Shown: positions 24,486 to 33,880, counted from the stretch's first letter. The stretch is DNA of 64,000 bases from Caulobacterales bacterium (GCA_947474395.1 CANJID010000003.1:53263-117262), one strand, 5' to 3'. Translations and numbers: made by a program. The notes: generated from the sequence alone by a model not told the origin.

Positions 24486-25529
24486 ATGGCGAAGCCTCGG
24501 GCCATGCCAGCACCCCAGACCTACCGCCGCATCGCCACCGAAGAGACCTTCGCGGTCCCCGAGCAGATCAAGGCCATCCGCGCCCTGGCCGACGCCGGGG
24601 CGTCCGACCTCGACCTGGTGCTATGGCGCTCGATCATCGGCGACACGCCCTATGGCGCGCGCATGCTGCCGGACCTCCTGGACCTCGATGACAAGCGCAT
24701 CCGGGTGATGGACGAGAACGGGGTGGCCATGCAGGTCCTGGCCCTGACCTCGCCCGGCGTGCAGATGTTCGACCCCGACACCGCCGTCGGGATCGCCGCC
24801 ACCGCCAACGACCAGCTGGCCGCCGCCATCGCCCGTCATCCGGGCCGCTATGCGGGTCTCGCCGCCGTCGCCCCCCAGGCGCCCGCCGCGGCGGTGAAGG
24901 AGCTGGACCGGGCGGTGAACAAGCTGGGCCTGCGGGGGGTCATCATCAACTCCCATACCGGCGGGCAGTATCTGGACGAGCCGCAGTTCTGGCCGATCCT
25001 GGAGGCCGCCGAGGCCCTGGACCTGCCCATCTACATCCACCCGCGCTCGCCTTCGCCGGCCATGGCGGCGCCCTACAGCCAGCACTGGCTCGACGGCGCC
25101 CTGTGGGGCTTCCAGGCGGAGACGGGCCTGCACGGCATGCGGCTGATCATGAGCGGCGTCTTCGACCGCTTCCCCAAGCTGAAGATCATCCTCGGCCATA
25201 TGGGGGAGGGGATCCCCTTCTGGCTCTGGCGGATCGACTACATGTACGGGACCCGCAAGGCCCGCTCGGGCGGCGGCCCGGCGATGAAGCCGAGCGAGTA
25301 CTTCAAGCGCAACTTCACCATCACCACCAGCGGGGTGAACTCGCCGGCGACCCTGCGCTACTGCCACGAGGTGCTGGGCCCGCAGAACGTCATGTGGGCG
25401 GTGGACTATCCCTATCAGGACGACACGCCCTATGCGGTCGAGTTCATGGACCAGGTGGCGATCCCGGAAGCTGACCGGCACGCCATCTATCACGGCAACG
25501 CCGAGCGGCTGTTCAAGCTGGCTCCGTGA
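24486..25529 (+). CDS. amidohydrolase of the ACMSD / resorcylate-decarboxylase type
   Basis: 347 residues (341 from ATG 24504). The family is a metal-dependent TIM barrel acting on aromatic carboxylates or lactones (ACMSD, gamma-resorcylate and 5-carboxyvanillate decarboxylases). Seen: IATEETFAVPE at the start, where many relatives have Glu-x-His (the His is Thr here); IYIHPRSPSP near residue 180 (metal His); IILGHMGEGIPFWLWR near 235; and VDYPYQDD near 305 with the Asp metal ligand. The N-terminal metal motif is thus changed, as in several related subfamilies. The GST gene overlaps its stop (GTGA), so both are one operon for an aromatic compound (inference). Confidence 0.9.
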   Translation: MAKPRAMPAPQTYRRIATEETFAVPEQIKAIRALADAGASDLDLVLWRSIIGDTPYGARMLPDLLDLDDKRIRVMDENGVAMQVLALTSPGVQMFDPDTAVGIAATANDQLAAAIARHPGRYAGLAAVAPQAPAAAVKELDRAVNKLGLRGVIINSHTGGQYLDEPQFWPILEAAEALDLPIYIHPRSPSPAMAAPYSQHWLDGALWGFQAETGLHGMRLIMSGVFDRFPKLKIILGHMGEGIPFWLWRIDYMYGTRKARSGGGPAMKPSEYFKRNFTITTSGVNSPATLRYCHEVLGPQNVMWAVDYPYQDDTPYAVEFMDQVAIPEADRHAIYHGNAERLFKLAP

Positions 25530-26170
25530 CCATCGGCCTCCACGCCTGGGACACGCCCAACGGGCGCAAGATCAGCGTGGCCCTTGAGGAAATGGGCCTC
25601 GCCTACCGGGTCTTCCCCATCGACATAGGCAAGGGCGAGCAGTTCGCCCCCTCCTTCCTGAAGATCAGCCCCAACAACCGCATCCCCGCCATCGTCGATC
25701 CCGAGGGGCCGGATGGGGCGCCGGTCAGCGTGTTCGAGAGCGGGGCGATCCTGATCTATCTCGCGGAGAAGACGGGGCTGTTCCTGGCGCGCGAGGGCAG
25801 GGCGCGCATTCAGGCGCTGGAATGGCTGATGTGGCAGATGGGCGGCTTCGGGCCCATGCCCGGCCAGGTGCACCACTTCCGGCAGGTCGCCGACGAGGCC
25901 GACCGGCGATATGGCCTGGAGCGCTATTCCAAGGAGACGCGGCGGCTCTACGGCGTGCTGGACCGCCGCCTCGCGGAGGCCGAGTTCGTGGCGGGGAAGG
26001 TCTCCATCGCCGACTTCGCCATCCTCGGCTGGGCCTGGCGGCATGAGCGTCATCAGGTGGACCTGGCTGATTTCCCGCAGGTGCGGCGCTGGTACGACGC
26101 CCTGATGGCGCGGCCGGGGGTCAGCCGGGGGTTCGCGGTTCCGCTGGATCGCGCTTGGCCCTCGTCATGA
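25526..26170 (+). CDS. glutathione S-transferase, Nu-class (YghU/YfcG-like)
   Basis: 214 residues starting with GTG at 25526, which overlaps the stop of the amidohydrolase. The thioredoxin-fold N-terminal domain has DTPNGRKISVALEEMGL and IGKGEQFAPSFLKISPNNRI, signatures of the Nu-class in which Thr and Asn, rather than Tyr or Ser, bind glutathione. FESGAILIYLAEKTG gives the conserved Glu-Ser glutathione contact. The C-terminal helical domain carries KVSIADFAILGWAWR. YfcG-type relatives reduce disulfides; coupling to an amidohydrolase may mean glutathione-linked handling of a reactive aromatic intermediate. Its last 50 bases overlap the opposite permease gene. Confidence 0.92.
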   Translation: MTIGLHAWDTPNGRKISVALEEMGLAYRVFPIDIGKGEQFAPSFLKISPNNRIPAIVDPEGPDGAPVSVFESGAILIYLAEKTGLFLAREGRARIQALEWLMWQMGGFGPMPGQVHHFRQVADEADRRYGLERYSKETRRLYGVLDRRLAEAEFVAGKVSIADFAILGWAWRHERHQVDLADFPQVRRWYDALMARPGVSRGFAVPLDRAWPSS

Positions 26171-27488
26171 AGACGATCACGAGGGCGCCGGAGACCAGGA
26201 CGCCCACGCCGAACAGGGAGCCGATCCGGGCGTAGGCCAGGCTCGACCACATGACGAAGCCGCAACTGGCGGCGAAGGCCAGCGGCAAGACCGGATAGAG
26301 CGGGACCTTGTAGGGGCGCGTCGCGTCGGGGTGCTTGCGGCGCAGGACGATGACCGCGAGGCCGCTGAGCAGCAGGAAAGCCCAGTAGACCGGGGCGGTG
26401 TAGTCCACCAGGGTCGAGAAGCCGTCGCGTCCTAAGGCGCCCAATCCCACCAGCAGGACCGAGACCGCGCTCTGGGCCAGGGTCGCCGCCGTCGGCAAGT
26501 CCCGCTTGCCGTCCCACTTGCCGATGCCGCGAAGCGCCCGCCAGTCGTGGGCGGCGGCATAGGTGGTGCGCGCGCCGACCACGATGGTGGCGTTGATCGA
26601 GGTGATGGTGGCGAAGGCGATGGCAAGCGCGATCACCAGGGAGGCGTTGTTGCCGAAGGCCGCCTTCATCAGGTCCGCCGCGGGAGCCTTGCTCGCCGAC
26701 AGCCCGGGCATGCCGAGGCCCCGCCAGAAGGCCCAGTTCACCGCCACATAGAGGGCGGTGATGATGACGATGCTGGCGATCAGCGCCCGGGGCATGCCGC
26801 GTTGTGGGTCCTTCACCTCCGCCGAGAGGGTGCCGATCTCGCTCCAGCCGCCGAAGGCGAGCAGGACGAACACCAGGGCGACGCCGACGTTGGGCGGGGC
26901 GGCGACCGGCAGGTCCTGGGTCGCGGGCGGCGTGCCGTGGAAGACCAGGATCAGGCCTGCCACGAACATGATGACCAGGCCCAGGACCTCCAGCCCGGTC
27001 ATGCCGTAGTCGGCGGCCGAGCCGGCGTCGGAGCCGCGCAGGTTGAAGGCGGTCAGGACGACGATGGAGAGGAGGGCGTAGATCGCCGGGCCCTCGGGCC
27101 CGAGGTTCAGCACCACGTTGGCGTAGTCGCCAAGCACGAAGCCGAGCAGGGCGATGGAGCCGGTGTTGATCACCGCGAACCGCGCCCAGGCGAACAGGAA
27201 GGCGAGGCGCCGGCCATAGGCGGTCTTGAGAAAATGGTAGTCGCCGCCCGCGTCGGGGAAGGCGGTGGAGAGCTCGGCGTAGCAGAGGGCGCCGAGCAGG
27301 GAGAGCACGCCCCCCAGCACCCAGACTCCGAACAGCCAGGGCGCGGAGCCGGCGGCGGCCGCGACGGTCGCGGGGCTTTTGAAGATGCCCGCCCCGACCA
27401 CCATGCCGACGCCGATCATCACCACATAGACCACGCTGACGTGGCGGCGCGGGGCGGCGGTCTGGGTTGGCGTTGGTTCTGCGCTCAA
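26121..27488 (-). CDS. APC family amino-acid permease
   Basis: 455 residues with twelve hydrophobic segments. The first segment holds IGVGMVVGAGIFKSPA, the unwound substrate-binding turn of the APC family; FPDAGGDYHFLKTAYG and AFGGWSEIGTLSAEVKDPQRGMPRAL are also typical. It imports amino acids or polyamines by proton symport or exchange; the substrate cannot be named. Its 3' end overlaps the GST gene by 50 bases (convergent). Confidence 0.9.
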   Translation of the reverse strand: MSAEPTPTQTAAPRRHVSVVYVVMIGVGMVVGAGIFKSPATVAAAAGSAPWLFGVWVLGGVLSLLGALCYAELSTAFPDAGGDYHFLKTAYGRRLAFLFAWARFAVINTGSIALLGFVLGDYANVVLNLGPEGPAIYALLSIVVLTAFNLRGSDAGSAADYGMTGLEVLGLVIMFVAGLILVFHGTPPATQDLPVAAPPNVGVALVFVLLAFGGWSEIGTLSAEVKDPQRGMPRALIASIVIITALYVAVNWAFWRGLGMPGLSASKAPAADLMKAAFGNNASLVIALAIAFATITSINATIVVGARTTYAAAHDWRALRGIGKWDGKRDLPTAATLAQSAVSVLLVGLGALGRDGFSTLVDYTAPVYWAFLLLSGLAVIVLRRKHPDATRPYKVPLYPVLPLAFAASCGFVMWSSLAYARIGSLFGVGVLVSGALVIVFMTRAKRDPAEPRTPG

Positions 27489-27496
27489 TAAATTCC

Positions 27497-27525
27497 GCTC
27501 ATCCCCGCGAAGGCGGGGACCCAGG
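27497..27525. repeat. CCCCGC-hairpin repeat unit (REP-like)
   Basis: CATCCCCGCGAAGGCGGGGA: CCCCGC (27503-27508) and GCGGGG (27513-27518) around GAAG, followed by ACCCAGG. This sentence-like unit is a common dispersed intergenic repeat in GC-rich alphaproteobacteria (recalled, not searched). It sits between the permease start and the small gene at 27528 and may end the latter's transcript. Confidence 0.5.
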
Positions 27526-27527
27526 TT

Positions 27528-27761
27528 TTATTCGTCTTGTTCGAACGTCATCACCGCCGCCGCTCCGCCGGTCAGACCTCCGCCGCGGGGACGAGGCTCC
27601 ACGGGCGCGGGCGCGGCGGCCGGCGGATCATCATCCCGCCGGCGACGCGTCTTGTTCCGCTCCAACGCTGCAGCGAGCTGGGCGATGTTTTCCGCCGTGT
27701 CCGCCGGAGCGTCGTGCTCGAACCGGCGCAGAGCGCGTTGTTTGGCCCGCCAGTCCTTCAT
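27528..27761 (-). CDS. small hydrophilic protein, unknown
   Basis: 77 residues; GGAG six bases before ATG 27761 supports translation. The N-terminal half is charged and helical (MKDWRAKQRALRRFEHDAPA, then AENIAQLAAALERNKTRR); the second half is Pro/Gly-rich. No domain is recognised. Alone on its strand between a repeat and the peroxidase gene. Confidence 0.5.
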   Translation of the reverse strand: MKDWRAKQRALRRFEHDAPADTAENIAQLAAALERNKTRRRRDDDPPAAAPAPVEPRPRGGGLTGGAAAVMTFEQDE

Positions 27762-27847
27762 ATCCGCTCCAAATCACCACCGGCCCAGATAACCGCACGC
27801 CCCGCGTCCACCCTCCACCTACCAAGCGAGGGCCCCGCGCCGGAGCG

Positions 27848-29104
27848 TCAGCGTTCAAATAGGGAATCGGCCGCTGACGTCCTCGAAACGTTCGCGACCA
27901 GGGCAGGCGTCCCGCCATCCTGCCGCGTCCGCCGGTCGAGCGCCTCCTGCAGCCGCACCAGCTCGGGGGGCGTCGGCGAGGTCAGGGTCTCCAGGAAGGC
28001 GATAATGTCGCCCGCGCCGCGAACCCTCACGTTGCGCATCTCGGGCGAGAGCGTCCCACGGGCAGCGCGCCGGTTGTTGTAGACCCGCAGCACGTCCCTC
28101 AGTGAGCCGAGGAGGCCGGTGTGCATGTAGGGCGCGCGTTCGGCGATATTGCGCAGGCCGGGCGTCTTGAACCAATGGCGTGCGCCCTCGTCGCCATCCA
28201 CCGCGAAGCGGCCGACATCATCGCTCGGGACGCCGATGTTGTGGAAGGCGCCGTCGCTGAAGTTCCAGCCGGAATGACATTGGACGCAGCCCGCGCGGGT
28301 GTTGAAATCGACGAAGCCGCGCTTGGCCGCTTCCGGGATCGCCGTTTCATCCCCGGCGATCCACCGGTCGAAGGGCGCGTTGGCGAAGACCAGGGTCCGC
28401 TCGAAGGCCGCCAGCGCCTTGCCCACCGTCGCGACACTGAGGCTCTCACCTGGAAATGCCCGCTGGAACGACCGGCGGTACTCGGCGTCAAATTGCAAGC
28501 GCGAGACCATCAGGTCGTGCGGCATTCCCATTTCCTTGTCGTCGGCAATGGGCATCACCGCCTGCTGCTCCAGGCTGGCGGCGCGGCCGTCCCAGAAGAA
28601 GGCCTTCGACCAGGCGAGGTTGATCACTGTGGGCGTATGTCGGGCGAGGCGCTCTCCTTTCACCCCCAGGCTCAGAGCTTCACCGTCGGTGAAGGCCCGG
28701 CGTGCGTCGTGGCAGGAGGCGCACGCGAGCCGACCGTTGGCGGACAGGCCAGGATCGAAGAACAGTTTCTGGCCGAGCGCCACCTTGTCGGGGGTGGACG
28801 GGTTGTCGACCGGGTTCGGTATCTGCTGCGGAGGGGTGTAGAGCGCCTTCAGCGCGGCAAGCTGGGCCGGGTCGAGCGCCACTGCGGCGCCCCCTCCGCC
28901 GCCACGACCGCCGCCGCCACGACCGCCGCCACCGCGAAATCCCCCGCCGACGCCTGTGTCCGGGGACCCCGCGCGTGGGGTGGGGGTCGCGGGACTCTGC
29001 ACGGACGGGCTCGCGCCCTGCTCCTGGGCGGCGGCGACGAGGCTCAGCCCCACGAAGCAGATCAGGCCCGCGGTCGCGGAGGCGAGGTAAAGGTGAGGAC
29101 GCAT
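27848..29104 (-). CDS. di-haem cytochrome c peroxidase family (CcpA/MauG-like)
   Basis: 418 residues. Signal peptide (cut near VAAAQ, residue 26), then an odd glycine/arginine-rich linker (GGGFRGGGGRGGGGRGGGGG, residues ~53-73), then the di-haem domain: LFFDPGLSANGRLACASCHD with the first CxxCH about residue 130, and AGCVQCHSGWNFSDGAFHN with the second about residue 273. PMRDP-type calcium and tryptophan elements appear as KTPGLRNIAERAPYMHTG. Two c-haems in this fold reduce hydrogen peroxide or carry out long-range oxidation of a partner. It follows the aldehyde dehydrogenase by 75 bases on the same strand. Confidence 0.9.
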   Translation of the reverse strand: MRPHLYLASATAGLICFVGLSLVAAAQEQGASPSVQSPATPTPRAGSPDTGVGGGFRGGGGRGGGGRGGGGGAAVALDPAQLAALKALYTPPQQIPNPVDNPSTPDKVALGQKLFFDPGLSANGRLACASCHDARRAFTDGEALSLGVKGERLARHTPTVINLAWSKAFFWDGRAASLEQQAVMPIADDKEMGMPHDLMVSRLQFDAEYRRSFQRAFPGESLSVATVGKALAAFERTLVFANAPFDRWIAGDETAIPEAAKRGFVDFNTRAGCVQCHSGWNFSDGAFHNIGVPSDDVGRFAVDGDEGARHWFKTPGLRNIAERAPYMHTGLLGSLRDVLRVYNNRRAARGTLSPEMRNVRVRGAGDIIAFLETLTSPTPPELVRLQEALDRRTRQDGGTPALVANVSRTSAADSLFER

Positions 29105-29179
29105 GGTTCCGTCCCTTCCCCGGCGGCGAGGACGTCCCTCGCCAACGACCTAACGCCGGCCCATCGGTTCTTCCGTCGC

Positions 29180-30610
29180 CTAAGGCGCCGGGTTGTACCC
29201 CAGCATGGACTTCAGCTCGAGGAACTCGTCGAAGGCGAAGTTGGAGAACTCGCGGCCGTTGCCGGACTGCTTGTAGCCGCCGAAGGGGGCGTCAAGGTTC
29301 AGGCCGGCGTTGTTGATCGAGACGTAGCCGGCGCGGATCTTCGAGGCGACGTCGCGGGCGTGGTCGATGTCCTTGGAGTGGACGTAACCGGCCAGGCCGT
29401 AGGGGGTGTCGTTGCCGATCTCGATGGCCTCGTCCTCGCTGTCGTAGCCGAGGATGCACAGCACCGGGCCGAAGATCTCCTCCTGGGCCACGGCCATGTC
29501 GTTGGTGACGCCCCGGAACACGGTCGGCTTGACGAAGTAGCCGGTCTCCAGCCCCTCGGGCTTGCCCGGGCCGCCGGTGACGAGCTGCGCGCCTTCCTCG
29601 ACGCCCTTGTTGATGAAGTACTGCACGCGGTCCCACTGGCCCTTGGAGACCACGGGGCCGATGCGGCTGTTGCCCTTGGGGTCGCCCGGCGCCCAGGTCT
29701 CGGCGACCTCCTTGGCGATGGCGCAGACCTGATCCATCAGGTGGTTGGGCGCCAGCATGCGGGTGGGGGCGCGGCAGGACTGGCCGGAGTTCTGCATCAC
29801 CCCGTTGACGCTGCCGGTGATGGCGGGGACGAGGTCGGCGTCGGGCAGGACGATGTTGGGCGACTTGCCGCCCAGTTCCTGGTGCACGCGCTTGATGGTG
29901 GCCGCGGCGTTGCGGGCGACCTCGGCCCCGGCGCGGGTCGAGCCGGTGATGGAGACCATGTCCACCCCCGGATGGGACGACAGGGCCGCGCCGACCACGG
30001 GGCCCTCGCCCTGGACCAGGTTGAACACCCCGGCGGGCAGGCCCGCGGCCTCGACGATCTCGGCGAAGATCTGGCCGGAGAAGGGGGAAACCTCGGAGGG
30101 CTTCAGGATCACGGTGCAGCCGACCGCGAGGGCAGGGGCGACCTTGGCGCAGATCTGGTGGATCGGCCAGTTCCAGGGGGTGATGAGGGCGGCGACCCCG
30201 ATGGGCTCCTTGACGATGCGGGCGGTGCCGCGGTCCTCGGCGAAGCTGTAGTCCTTCAGCACGCCGATGGCGGTCTTGAAGTGATTGATGCCGATGGGCG
30301 ATTGCACGCCCTGGGACAGCCAGGCCGGGGCGCCCATTTCCTCGGTGATGGCTTCGGCCAGATCGCCCACGCGGGCCTCGAAGGCGGCGACGATGCGTTC
30401 CAGCGCCGCCAGCCGTTCCTCGCGGCTGGTGCGCGACCAGGCGGTGAAGGCCTTGCGCGCGGCGGCGACCGCCCTGTCCACGTCGGCGGACGAGCCCCGG
30501 CTGATGCGGCCGGCCACGGCCTCGGTGGCCGGATTGATCACGTCCAGGGTCGCCGGGGTCACGGGATCGACCCACTGGCCGCCGATGTAGAACTGCAGGT
30601 GGTCGCGCAT
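29180..30610 (-). CDS. aldehyde dehydrogenase (NAD(P)-dependent)
   Basis: 476 residues, normal for the superfamily. Seen: NAATIKRVHQELGGKSPNIV with the general-base Glu near residue 245, NSGQSCRAPTRM with the nucleophile Cys near 280, EEIFGPVLCILGYDSEDEAI near 385, and PFGGYKQSGNGREFS near the end. ATG 30610 is chosen; a TTG two codons upstream is also in frame. Oxidises an aldehyde to an acid in the cytoplasm. Its own downstream gene is the di-haem peroxidase. Confidence 0.95.
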   Translation of the reverse strand: MRDHLQFYIGGQWVDPVTPATLDVINPATEAVAGRISRGSSADVDRAVAAARKAFTAWSRTSREERLAALERIVAAFEARVGDLAEAITEEMGAPAWLSQGVQSPIGINHFKTAIGVLKDYSFAEDRGTARIVKEPIGVAALITPWNWPIHQICAKVAPALAVGCTVILKPSEVSPFSGQIFAEIVEAAGLPAGVFNLVQGEGPVVGAALSSHPGVDMVSITGSTRAGAEVARNAAATIKRVHQELGGKSPNIVLPDADLVPAITGSVNGVMQNSGQSCRAPTRMLAPNHLMDQVCAIAKEVAETWAPGDPKGNSRIGPVVSKGQWDRVQYFINKGVEEGAQLVTGGPGKPEGLETGYFVKPTVFRGVTNDMAVAQEEIFGPVLCILGYDSEDEAIEIGNDTPYGLAGYVHSKDIDHARDVASKIRAGYVSINNAGLNLDAPFGGYKQSGNGREFSNFAFDEFLELKSMLGYNPAP

Positions 30611-30902
30611 GCCCAATCCTTCGCACCTTGGCCTCTAGGCCGTGGTTCGCCTGGACATCTAGGCGAGCAGGGGGCGAGGGGAAAGACCTTCGCGTGAAGA
30701 AGCGGGCGGGGAGGGGCCGCGTCAACGGCTCCGCTGAGCCACAAACTCGCCCCAAATAGCCGTGGGTCAGAGTACTGGTCGCGGTCGTTTTGACAAACCT
30801 GTCAGCAAGCCAACAGCAAGCGGTCACCCATCCGTGAGGGAACCCCCATGTTCCCGGTCCGTTTACGATGCGACTAGGACGAGTAACAAGGAAATTTCTC
30901 CA
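30611..30902. promoter_or_regulatory. divergent intergenic region
   Basis: 292 bases between the aldehyde dehydrogenase and the membrane-anchored protein at 30903, holding both promoters. A TTGACA (30790-30795) is present on the plus strand but no convincing -10 box follows at 17 bases. AAGGA a dozen bases before ATG 30903 is the likely ribosome site. Nothing else is recognised. Confidence 0.3.
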
Positions 30903-31541
30903 ATGACCGCGTTGATCCTGGACTCTGTCGGTCCGAACACTACGTCCGCCCGCAAGACGACGGTGCGCCGCACGACGACGGCGTCCGCAGAAACCCCCAT
31001 GTTTGTGGACCAGTCGGCCGTCTACGGCCGCATGCAGAAGACCGGCGGCAAGAAGCCGCTCTGGCTGCTGGCCCCGATCGGCATCGTCGCCGCGGGCGGC
31101 ATCCTGTTCATGACCAGCCAGCACAATTCGGCCCGCGAGACGCAGACCACCACGACCAGTCGTGTCGCCTCCGCGCCGGCGTTCGTCACGCCCCCGACGG
31201 CGGCCGTGGTCGCACCCACCGCTCCGCCGCCGACCGTGGTCGCGGTTCCGCCCGAGCGTCTCGCCGCCCTGGATCGACGCCCGGCGCCGGCGCCGCGCCG
31301 TCCGGCTCCGGTCCCCTCCATCCGCGCCCCTGAGAATGAAAGCCCCGCGACCGGCGTGACCGCCAATGTCGCCGCCCCTGTGGCCCCGACCATCCAGGCT
31401 CCGACGGTCGCCGTGGCGCCTCCGCCCGAAGCGCTCCAGGGCCCGGCCGTCAGCGACACGGCCCAAGCCGCGCCGGCGACACCCGAGGTCGGTCCCCTGG
31501 CCGCCAACCCCACGCCGCCGGCCGACGCCCTGCAGCAGTAA
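30903..31541 (+). CDS. membrane-anchored proline/alanine-rich protein, unknown
   Basis: 212 residues. Residues 1-50 are hydrophilic and cytoplasmic; PLWLLAPIGIVAAGGILFM (about 51-69) is one membrane span; the remaining 140 residues are rich in Pro, Ala, Val and Thr (APTAPPPTVVAVPPE and similar) and should extend into the periplasm. The build recalls TonB or FtsN-type anchors but no C-terminal domain is present. It converges with the glycosyltransferase at 31545 with a 3-base gap. Confidence 0.6.
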   Translation: MTALILDSVGPNTTSARKTTVRRTTTASAETPMFVDQSAVYGRMQKTGGKKPLWLLAPIGIVAAGGILFMTSQHNSARETQTTTTSRVASAPAFVTPPTAAVVAPTAPPPTVVAVPPERLAALDRRPAPAPRRPAPVPSIRAPENESPATGVTANVAAPVAPTIQAPTVAVAPPPEALQGPAVSDTAQAAPATPEVGPLAANPTPPADALQQ

Positions 31542-31544
31542 GCT

Positions 31545-33872
31545 TTATGCCTTGAGAGCGGCGGCGGCCTCGATATCCAGGGCCGCCGCCGGTTCGCCGG
31601 CGCACCACCTTTTCCACATCCGCCGGTAGGCCGTCTCCAGCGCCGGGGTGAACCGCTTTCCGTCGCATAGCGATGAGGCCAGGAGGCGCGGCCGCAGCGC
31701 CTGCCGCAGGTCCGCCAGCCGGGCAGGATCGGCCGCCAGCCGCGCCGCGATTTCCACATAGGCCGCCTCGTCGGGGGCGATCATCTGCTCCAGGCCCACG
31801 CGGGTGAGGAGGCTCGTCCCCACCCTGCCTGCATGGCGGTCGCCCATCAGGGTGACCACCGGGACCCCCATCAGCAGGGCTTCGCAGGTGGTCGTCGTGC
31901 CGTTGTAGGGGAACGGGTCGAGGGCGATGTCCACCTGGGCGTAGGCGCCCAGATGCCCGCCGGTCGTGTCGATCCAGGCCTTCAACATGAGCCGCTCAGG
32001 GCCGATCCCATGGGCGGCGAAGCGGGTTTCCAACAAGGCGCGGGCGCGGGCGTCGGCAAAGGGGCGGCCCTTCAGCAGGAGGCGCGAGTCCGGAACGGCC
32101 TCCAGCAGGCGCGACCAGGCGGCGATGGTCGGGTCCGACAGCTTGGGCGGATTGTTGAACGAGCCGAAGGTGACGCTCCCGGCCACCAGGCAGGGCGGCG
32201 CCGAAATCTCCGGCGCGTCGGCGGGCGGGCCGTAGCAGAGGAAACCGCCCTCCAGCCGGACCAGCTTCTCCTGCGACCAGGAGTCGGCGAGGCCCGGCGG
32301 GTCGGTGATCGGGTCGACGATGCGGTAGTCCATCGCCCCCATGCCCGTGGTGTTGGGATAGCCCAGCCAGGACACCTGCACCGGCGCGGCCTTGCGGGCG
32401 AAGGCGAGCAAGCGGTTGCGGTGGGTGTGGCCGCCGAGGTCAACCAGGATGTCGATCCCGTCCCGGCGGACCGCACCGGCGACGTCGGCGTCGCTTTGTC
32501 CCACGATGTTGCGCCAGTGGTCGGTAGAGGCCTTGAGCCGTGCGGTCATGGCGTCGTCCTCGACGCTGTTGGCGTAGAGGAAGGTCTCGACGGCGCCCCC
32601 GTCGTGGGCGGCGAACACCCGCTCCAGGAACCGTCCCACCGGATGGTCCCACAAATCGGCGGAGACATAGCCGACGCGCAGCCGCCGTTGCGGATCGCGG
32701 GCGTTGGGTCGGCTGGGCGCGCCTTCGCCGAGGGCCGCGGCGTGGCGGGCGTCCCACTGCCTGTGCGCCTCCAGCACCGCCTCGGCGTCCACGTCGGAGC
32801 GATAGTTGAAGCAGAACACCCGCGCGCTGTCGGCCTCCACATAATCGGAGCGGCACGCCAGGGCCTTTTCGTAGGCGGCCATGGCCTCGGCCATCAGCCC
32901 CTGGTCCTGCAGGGCGAGGCCGAGGTTGTAGTGGGGCTCGGCCTCCGCGGGCAGAAGCGCGATCGCGCGGCGGTAGCTCTCAGCTGCCTCGTCCAGGGCG
33001 CCCGCGAGGTGCAGGGCCACGCCCAGGTTGTTATGAGCGTCAGCGAAGTCCGGATCGACGAACACCGCCTTGCGGCAGGCGGCCGCCGCCGCCGGGTATT
33101 CGCCCTGGGTGCGCAGCGCCAGGCCGAGCGCGTTGTGGGACTGTGCGTCCCTGGGATCGAGGTCCACGGCGCGCCGGTAGGCGGCGATGGCCTCGTTCGC
33201 CCTGCCCAGGAGCCAGAGGGCGCGGCCGAGGTTGGCGTGGGCGGCGGGTACGTCGGGGCGCAGGGCGATGCTGCGCCGGAAGGCCGTCGCTGCCTCCTCC
33301 AGCCGGTTCTGCACCGCGCGGGAGATGGCGAGGTTGTACCAGGCCTCCACGAAGTCGGGCCTGAGCTCGACGGCGCGGGCGTAAGAAGCGTCGGCCTCGG
33401 CGAGGCGCCCCAGGTCGCGGAGCACGTTGCCCAGGGTGTTGTGGGCGTTGGCGTGGCCGGGCTGCAGGGCCAGGGCCTGACGGCAGGCGGCCTCCGCCTC
33501 CTCCAGCCGGCCCAGGTCCTTGAGGGCCGAGCCGAGGTTGATGCGATAGCCGGGCGACTGGGCGTCGAGGGCGATTGCCCGCCGGTACGAGGCGACAGCC
33601 GCCTCCATGTCGCCCTGTCCTTCCAGCGCCAGGGCGAGGTTGCCGTGCAGGCCCGCCGCCCGGTCGTTGCGGGCGATGGCCCGGCCGATCAGGTCAACAG
33701 CCAGGTCGTTGCGCCCCGTCTGGTAAGCCAGCAGGCCGTAGAAATGCAGGGCGTCGATGTGGGTGGGGTCCGCCGCCAGCACCTGCCGGTAAAGCGCCTC
33801 GGCCTCGGCGGTCATGCCCTGCTGGTGGCGTTGCGCGGCTGCGGCGAAGAGCTCGGAAAGAGAGGTAGGCAC
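31545..33872 (-). CDS. TPR-GT41 glycosyltransferase (SPINDLY/OGT-like), copy 1
   Basis: 775 residues; GTG start at 33872. Residues ~1-340 are about ten tetratricopeptide repeats (for example NAHNTLGNVLRDLGRLAEAD, AHNNLGVALHLAGALDEAAE). The C-terminal half is a GT41 catalytic region: RLRVGYVSADLWDHPVGRFL near 410 with the His of the OGT family, DILVDLGGHTHRNRL near 485, PVQVSWLGYPNTTG near 510, FGSFNNPPKLSD near 580, and TTTTCEALLMGVPVVTLMGD near 680. Such enzymes put a sugar from a nucleotide sugar on Ser/Thr of proteins picked by the TPRs. In Caulobacter a TPR-GT protein (FlmG) modifies flagellin, an alternative role. Divergent to copy 2 with only 8 bases between starts. Confidence 0.9.
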   Translation of the reverse strand: MPTSLSELFAAAAQRHQQGMTAEAEALYRQVLAADPTHIDALHFYGLLAYQTGRNDLAVDLIGRAIARNDRAAGLHGNLALALEGQGDMEAAVASYRRAIALDAQSPGYRINLGSALKDLGRLEEAEAACRQALALQPGHANAHNTLGNVLRDLGRLAEADASYARAVELRPDFVEAWYNLAISRAVQNRLEEAATAFRRSIALRPDVPAAHANLGRALWLLGRANEAIAAYRRAVDLDPRDAQSHNALGLALRTQGEYPAAAAACRKAVFVDPDFADAHNNLGVALHLAGALDEAAESYRRAIALLPAEAEPHYNLGLALQDQGLMAEAMAAYEKALACRSDYVEADSARVFCFNYRSDVDAEAVLEAHRQWDARHAAALGEGAPSRPNARDPQRRLRVGYVSADLWDHPVGRFLERVFAAHDGGAVETFLYANSVEDDAMTARLKASTDHWRNIVGQSDADVAGAVRRDGIDILVDLGGHTHRNRLLAFARKAAPVQVSWLGYPNTTGMGAMDYRIVDPITDPPGLADSWSQEKLVRLEGGFLCYGPPADAPEISAPPCLVAGSVTFGSFNNPPKLSDPTIAAWSRLLEAVPDSRLLLKGRPFADARARALLETRFAAHGIGPERLMLKAWIDTTGGHLGAYAQVDIALDPFPYNGTTTTCEALLMGVPVVTLMGDRHAGRVGTSLLTRVGLEQMIAPDEAAYVEIAARLAADPARLADLRQALRPRLLASSLCDGKRFTPALETAYRRMWKRWCAGEPAAALDIEAAAALKA

Positions 33873-33880
33873 GACCTGGG

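Noticed and set aside
28121..30697. 858-residue open frame on the plus strand
   Set aside because: Shadow of the di-haem peroxidase and aldehyde dehydrogenase genes, both with full motif sets on the minus strand.
31022..31759. 245-residue minus-strand Gly/Thr/Ala-rich frame
   Set aside because: Antisense of the Pro/Ala-rich membrane protein; it also overlaps the glycosyltransferase end.
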